A DNA stretch of 64,000 bases from contig NZ_CP011853.1 in NCBI RefSeq assembly GCF_001305675.1, positions 2,356,001 through 2,420,000 on the forward strand, written 5' to 3'. The notes under the pieces are model-generated. The model did no database searches, was not told where the DNA came from, and saw nothing but the letters and a program-made list of their open reading frames with translations. Below, in pieces: positions 57,705-64,000 of this stretch (position 1 is its first letter; each line of letters starts with the position of its first letter). Source of the DNA: Gordonia phthalatica. Its GTDB lineage: Bacteria; Actinomycetota; Actinomycetes; Mycobacteriales; Mycobacteriaceae. The position numbers and the translations under genes are program-made.

Positions 57705-58877
57705 TCACGGGAAGCTCGGGATGCCGGCCTCGAGGCCGAGCATCAGGGCGCCGACCGCCTCGTACGTGTTGGTCTGCAGCATCGCGTGCTGAGCGGGGAC
57801 CAGCGCGTCCTGGAGGTAGCGCTGGAGGGGGTGGTTGGCGTAGATCGCTCCGGTGCCGACGACGTCGAAGACCTGGAGGACGACGGAGCGGCCGACGTGC
57901 GCGGCGTGGGTGGCCGCCAGTCGCAGGTCTGCCTGGTCGTCGACGGTGATCAACTCGTCGGCGACTGCCTTGGCCCACACCGCGTCGGTGGCCTCGTAGA
58001 AGTAGGCGCGCGCCGACCGCAGCTCGGCTTCCGCGCGGGCGATGCCCGCCTTGTAGGCGGGGCGGTTGCCCTTGGCCTGGCCTCCGGTGATGGACGCGTT
58101 GGCGCCGCCGATCGTGATCGCGAAGTCGATGGCGCCGCGCGCCGCGCCGAGCGTGACGACGGCGAGGACCTGCGCCGCGTAGGCGAGCGACGGGTAGCGG
58201 GTCAGCGGTTCGTCGATCTGCGAGGCGCCGCCGCGGATGAAGGTCATCTCCTCCGGAACGAACAGCCGGTCGGCGCGGATGGCGTGCGAGCCGGTGCCCT
58301 TCATGCCCGCGACGTCCCAGTTGTCGACGATCTCGACGTCGGCGGGGTCGACGAGCGCGGTGATCGGCTTGCCCTCGGTCTCCGGTCCGCCGGCGAGGCC
58401 GATGCCGAGGATGTCGGCGCCCATGCAGCCGCTGGCGAACTGCCAGGTGCCGGTGCAGAGGTAGCCGCCGTCGACCTTCTCCGCCTCGTGCATCGGGAAC
58501 AGGCCGCCCGCGTAGGTCAGGTCGGCGCCGTCGGCGAAGAGCTTCTTCTGCGTCTGCACCGGGAGGGCTGCCAGGTACACCAGCGACGAGCCGAAGCTCG
58601 CGACCCAGCCGGTGGCCGGGTCGACGGCCGAGATGTCCTCGATCCGCCGCATGAAGTCCGACGGCGCCATCGGTTCGCCGCCGAACTGCTCCGGCGTCGA
58701 CGCCCGGTACAGGCCCGCCTTCTTCAGCAGGTCGATGTAGTCACGCGGAACGTGATGCGCCTGCGCGAACTCGTCGCGTCGGTCGCGCAGGACGTCCAGC
58801 GCATGGGCGAACGCCTTCTCGCGGGCCGGTCCCGTCGGCTCGGCCACCACTCGTCTGGTCGCACTCTCCACAGTCAT
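57705..58877 (-). CDS. iacA: Indole-3-acetate monooxygenase-like flavoprotein (IacA)
   Basis: A 390-residue protein with the acyl-CoA dehydrogenase fold, in the IacA/DszC monooxygenase branch: TPEQFGGEPMAPSDFMRRIEDISAVDPATGWVASFGSSLVYLAALP, GGYLCTGTWQFASGCMGADILGIGLAGG, WDVAGMKGTGSHAIRADRLFVP and VGRSVVLQVFDVVGTGAIYANHPLQRYLQDAL. IacA starts IAA catabolism by oxygenating the indole ring with reduced flavin, which IacG provides. It is the first gene of a six-gene operon with a candidate activator site upstream. Start ATG at 58877. Confidence 0.82.
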   Translation of the reverse strand: MTVESATRRVVAEPTGPAREKAFAHALDVLRDRRDEFAQAHHVPRDYIDLLKKAGLYRASTPEQFGGEPMAPSDFMRRIEDISAVDPATGWVASFGSSLVYLAALPVQTQKKLFADGADLTYAGGLFPMHEAEKVDGGYLCTGTWQFASGCMGADILGIGLAGGPETEGKPITALVDPADVEIVDNWDVAGMKGTGSHAIRADRLFVPEEMTFIRGGASQIDEPLTRYPSLAYAAQVLAVVTLGAARGAIDFAITIGGANASITGGQAKGNRPAYKAGIARAEAELRSARAYFYEATDAVWAKAVADELITVDDQADLRLAATHAAHVGRSVVLQVFDVVGTGAIYANHPLQRYLQDALVPAQHAMLQTNTYEAVGALMLGLEAGIPSFP

Positions 58878-58936
58878 CGATCACTCCGTTCAGGCTTTGC
58901 GGATGCTCTGGCAAGAACGCTATGGACGGCCGAGCG

Positions 58937-58956
58937 ACGGCGGTATCGGAAGTTTC
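58937..58956 (-). promoter_or_regulatory. Candidate response-regulator site upstream of iacA
   Basis: Second copy of ACGGCGGTA-N7-TTTC, 14 nt upstream of a TAGCGT -10-like hexamer (58922-58917) for the minus-strand iacA operon. Its orientation matches the copy at 49655-49674. The plus-strand histidine kinase gene begins 130 nt to the right and may be controlled from the same site. Confidence 0.55.
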
Positions 58957-59085
58957 CGCGTCACGCGTAAGCAATTCTTTAGCGGGCGTCCGGCTATCAC
59001 GGGGCTGTCCGAACTCAGCGCGCGCACTACCGTCGTAGGGGAAGAACGCGGACGTCGCGTCCGCGAGCATGGAGGTGATCCGACG

Positions 59086-60597
59086 GTGTTTCCACAGACC
59101 GCCGACTTCGAGGAGATGGCTCTCAACACTCGCACCGGTCTCCTCATCCACGAGGCCGAGACCAAGAACATCCTGTGGGCGAATCCCGCCGCCTGCCGCA
59201 TGTTCGGCTGGACGCTCGACGAGTTGAAGCCGCTGAAGGCGCATCACATGAGTGCGCAGGAACGGAAGTACCGGCGGGAGGTCGGTGTCGCCTGGCTGCA
59301 GGCCGCGGTCGAGAACGGAACCAGCCGGAAACAGTGGAAGTACCGGGCGAAGGACGGCACCGAGTTCCTCACCGACGCGATCGCGACGCTGGTGCAGTCG
59401 GTCGACGGCCCGGTGGTGATGGTCGAGTTCCGGGACATCGGCGAGGAGATCGAACTGCAGGAGGAACTGCACCGCGTCTCCGAGTCACTCCAGCGGATCA
59501 TGACCCACACCGCGGCGGGCGTGGTGGTCCTGACCGAGGACAACCTGATCGACGACATCTCTCCGCTCGCCGCCAGTCTGTTCGGCCGGACGGCGGAGGA
59601 ACTCATGGGACGCCCGCTCGACGAGTTCTGCACCAGTGAACCGCCGCTGAGGGCTCCCGCGGTCGTGGAGACGTTGACGACTGCGAACGGCTCTGCCTCC
59701 GTCCAGCTGGAGGTGACCGACGACGCCCGCACCACCTGGCTGGCCGGCGAGATCGAGACCGTGGCACACGACGGCATCCGCACCCGGGTGCTCACGGTCC
59801 GCGATGTCACCGAACGCGTCGAGTGGCAGCAGCGGAGCGACTACCAGCAGGCCAACCTGCAATACCTGAGCCGCTATCACGCGATGGGCGACATGGCGAT
59901 GATCCTGGCGCACCAGCTCGGCCAGCCCCTCGCCGCGTCGACCAACTATCTGAGCGGATTGAAGGCCCGCCTCGGCCGCGACGACTTCGATCCGCGGAGC
60001 CTCACCTACGGGATCGATCAGATCGAGGCGCAACTCCACCGGGCGGCCGACATCGTCGCATCGGTCAAGAAGTACGTCCGACGGATCGAGAGCACCGCGG
60101 CGCTGATGGACCTCAACGCGTCGACCGCCGAGGCGCTGTACTTCGTGCGCCTCCGCGCGGCGGAGAAGGGCGTCCGCGTCTTCGCCGACCTGCCCGAACG
60201 GAACCTCTACATCCGTGGCGAGAGCGTCATGGTGGGACAGGTCATCATCAACGCCTGCATGAATGCGCTCGATGAGATCGCGCAGCCGACGACGCTCGTC
60301 AAGGAGTTGGCGCTGACGACCGGCGAGGCCGACGGCTTCGCGTTCGTCACCGTCCAGGATCAGGGCCGCGGGATCGGTGAGACCTCCGTCCCCGGCCTCA
60401 TCGACGGCGCGTTCACCACGAAGGTCGACGGATCCGGCATCGGGCTGCTTATCTCGCAGCACATCGTCGAACGCCACGGCGGCACCATCGAGTTCCTGCC
60501 CAACGATCCGCAGGGGACGATCGTGAAGATCAGCATCCCGCTGGCGGACGCCGCGGTGGGGGTCAGCGCGACCGCCGGTTCCAGAACTGGTGGGTGA
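59086..60597 (+). CDS. Cytoplasmic PAS-domain sensor histidine kinase (FixL-like)
   Basis: A 503-residue kinase without membrane segments. Two PAS domains come first (about 5-130, with AACRMFGWTLDELKPL; about 145-255, with GVVVLTEDNLIDDISPLAASLFGRTAEELMGRPL). Then comes the phosphoacceptor helix AMGDMAMILAHQLGQPLAASTNYL (His276) and an ATPase domain (VIINACMNALDEIAQ, VQDQGRGIGE, DGSGIGLLISQHIVERHGGTIEFLPN). It most likely phosphorylates the FixJ-type regulator at 51392 and senses IAA or a product through a PAS domain. GTG 59086 has GGAGGTGAT upstream. The 3' end overlaps the next gene by 35 nt. Confidence 0.85.
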   Translation: MFPQTADFEEMALNTRTGLLIHEAETKNILWANPAACRMFGWTLDELKPLKAHHMSAQERKYRREVGVAWLQAAVENGTSRKQWKYRAKDGTEFLTDAIATLVQSVDGPVVMVEFRDIGEEIELQEELHRVSESLQRIMTHTAAGVVVLTEDNLIDDISPLAASLFGRTAEELMGRPLDEFCTSEPPLRAPAVVETLTTANGSASVQLEVTDDARTTWLAGEIETVAHDGIRTRVLTVRDVTERVEWQQRSDYQQANLQYLSRYHAMGDMAMILAHQLGQPLAASTNYLSGLKARLGRDDFDPRSLTYGIDQIEAQLHRAADIVASVKKYVRRIESTAALMDLNASTAEALYFVRLRAAEKGVRVFADLPERNLYIRGESVMVGQVIINACMNALDEIAQPTTLVKELALTTGEADGFAFVTVQDQGRGIGETSVPGLIDGAFTTKVDGSGIGLLISQHIVERHGGTIEFLPNDPQGTIVKISIPLADAAVGVSATAGSRTGG

Positions 60598-61201
60598 GAC
60601 CGCTGCCGATGGTCACCGTCTCGACGTCGAAGCGATCCTGCAGGTCGGCGCCGCCATCCCAGATCGAGACACCCGAGCCGATGACGACCGGAACGGTCAC
60701 CAGGTGCAGGAAGTCGACCAGGTCGGCCTGCAGGAACTCGCGGACGCTCGTCGGTCCGCCGCCGAGGCGGACGTCGCCGTCGGCCAGGCTCTTCGCGTAA
60801 TCGAGCGCCTCCGCGGCCGGGGCGTCGACGAAGTGGAAGACGGTGCCGTTCTCGAATTCGATGGGTTCTCGTTCGTGGTGGGTCAGCACCACGACCGGCG
60901 TCTTGAACGGCGGTTCCTCGCCCCACCAGCCGACCCAGCCGTCGTCGGGCCACGGACCGGTCTGCGGCCCGAACTTGCGGCGCCCCATGATCTCGACGCC
61001 GATCCCCTGGTGCCAGGTGCTGGTGATGACGTGGTCGGCGCGGATGGGGTCGTCGATGTGCTGGACACCCCAGATCACCCGGCCGTCGAAGCGGGAGAAG
61101 AGCGCTCCGGCCTCGCCGATCGGCTTATCGAAGGTGACCTCGTCGCCGGCGCTGAAGCCGTCGAGCGAGATGTTGAGGTTGTGCACGCGGACCTTCGCCA
61201 T
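60563..61201 (-). CDS. RibD C-terminal/DHFR-like reductase
   Basis: A 212-residue protein of the bacterial bifunctional deaminase-reductase C-terminal family (DHFR-like fold). Visible are VHNLNISLDGFSAG at the start, IEIMGRRKFGP-type loop (GVEIMGRRKFGP), TPVVVLTHHERE, DVRLGGGPTSVREFLQADLVDFLHLVTVPVVIGSGV. It probably binds NADPH, but its substrate is unknown and it is not the riboflavin enzyme. Its 3' end overlaps the sensor kinase by 35 nt. It lies downstream of gcvP with a terminator between. Confidence 0.85.
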   Translation of the reverse strand: MAKVRVHNLNISLDGFSAGDEVTFDKPIGEAGALFSRFDGRVIWGVQHIDDPIRADHVITSTWHQGIGVEIMGRRKFGPQTGPWPDDGWVGWWGEEPPFKTPVVVLTHHEREPIEFENGTVFHFVDAPAAEALDYAKSLADGDVRLGGGPTSVREFLQADLVDFLHLVTVPVVIGSGVSIWDGGADLQDRFDVETVTIGSGLTHQFWNRRSR

Positions 61202-61277
61202 GGTGGGGTGGCCTTCCCGATCGGTGTCGCGGTGTCGATCTCCGCAACGGTAATCGTCGATACTCGTGCGTGCAGGA

Positions 61278-61319
61278 CAACGGCGACCCTCGCGGAGAGT
61301 TCCGCGAGGGTCGCCGTTG
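61278..61319 (-). terminator. Hairpin terminator of gcvP
   Basis: A perfect 19-bp stem (arms CAACGGCGACCCTCGCGGA and TCCGCGAGGGTCGCCGTTG) around a 4-nt loop, 11 nt beyond the gcvP stop. There is no T-run, but the stem is very strong. Confidence 0.85.
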
Positions 61320-61329
61320 ATGCGGGTCG

Positions 61330-64000
<2,671 letters not shown>

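Noticed and set aside
57705..58877. Ordinary acyl-CoA dehydrogenase in the dioxygenase operon
   Set aside because: The order with iacB-F and the lack of any CoA ligase or thiolase gene argue for an IacA-type flavin monooxygenase.

Overview
This window comes from the chromosome of a high-GC actinobacterium, most likely a mycolate-containing member of the Mycobacteriales close to Gordonia. The evidence is the very GC-rich coding sequence, many GTG starts, several genes that look leaderless (a TANNNT box 6-7 nt before the start codon), an F420-type nitroreductase, a mycothiol-type PIG-L deacetylase, and a block (about 29.8-40.3 kb) that recalls the Mycobacterium tuberculosis Rv1847-Rv1836c neighbourhood: thioesterase, blaI, M56 peptidase, guaB1, two CNNM/CorC membrane proteins, glcB and a substrate-binding-like protein. 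No phage, insertion sequence, CRISPR array, tRNA or rRNA was seen.

Layout. 0-5 kb: DUF1345 and LysE membrane proteins, an NfeD-flotillin pair, then GNAT, pirin and LON-domain genes on the minus strand. 5-10 kb: a four-gene organosulfur cluster (SfnG-like, two DszC/SfnB-like flavoproteins, SsuD-like) preceded by a possible cysteine-containing leader peptide. 10-18 kb: glyoxalase-fold proteins, a membrane-anchored hydrolase, an enoyl-CoA hydratase, a class II aldolase, htpG and a PIG-L deacetylase. 18-27 kb: recC-recB-recD with ATGA overlaps. 27-30 kb: thioesterase, GNAT, type II NADH dehydrogenase. 30-40 kb: the mycobacteria-like block, which includes a candidate iron-regulated small RNA whose promoter overlaps an IdeR/DtxR-like box. 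40-46 kb: two tandem lipoprotein paralogues, a lytic transglycosylase with a structured leader, and a LysR/malate:quinone oxidoreductase pair.

46.3-60.6 kb is the main accessory region: a complete set of genes resembling the iac cluster for catabolism of the plant hormone indole-3-acetic acid (IAA) to catechol. iacABCDEF form one minus-strand operon. An MFS transporter, iacG and iacI form a second. iacH, a 99-residue unknown protein and a FixJ/NarL-type response regulator form a divergent third. A PAS-domain histidine kinase is divergent from iacA. The two minus-strand operons share a box (ACGGCGGTA-N7-TTTC) at nearly the same distance upstream of a -10-like hexamer, which is a good candidate site for the response regulator. 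An SDR/TetR pair with its own palindromic operator sits between the two halves of the cluster. No catechol ring-cleavage genes are present, so the pathway must finish elsewhere.

The window ends with a RibD/DHFR-like protein and the 3' part of gcvP (glycine decarboxylase), which runs off the right edge. Functions are assigned by reading motifs and family resemblance without database searches; start codons were chosen from ribosome-binding sites, overlaps or leaderless -10 spacing.
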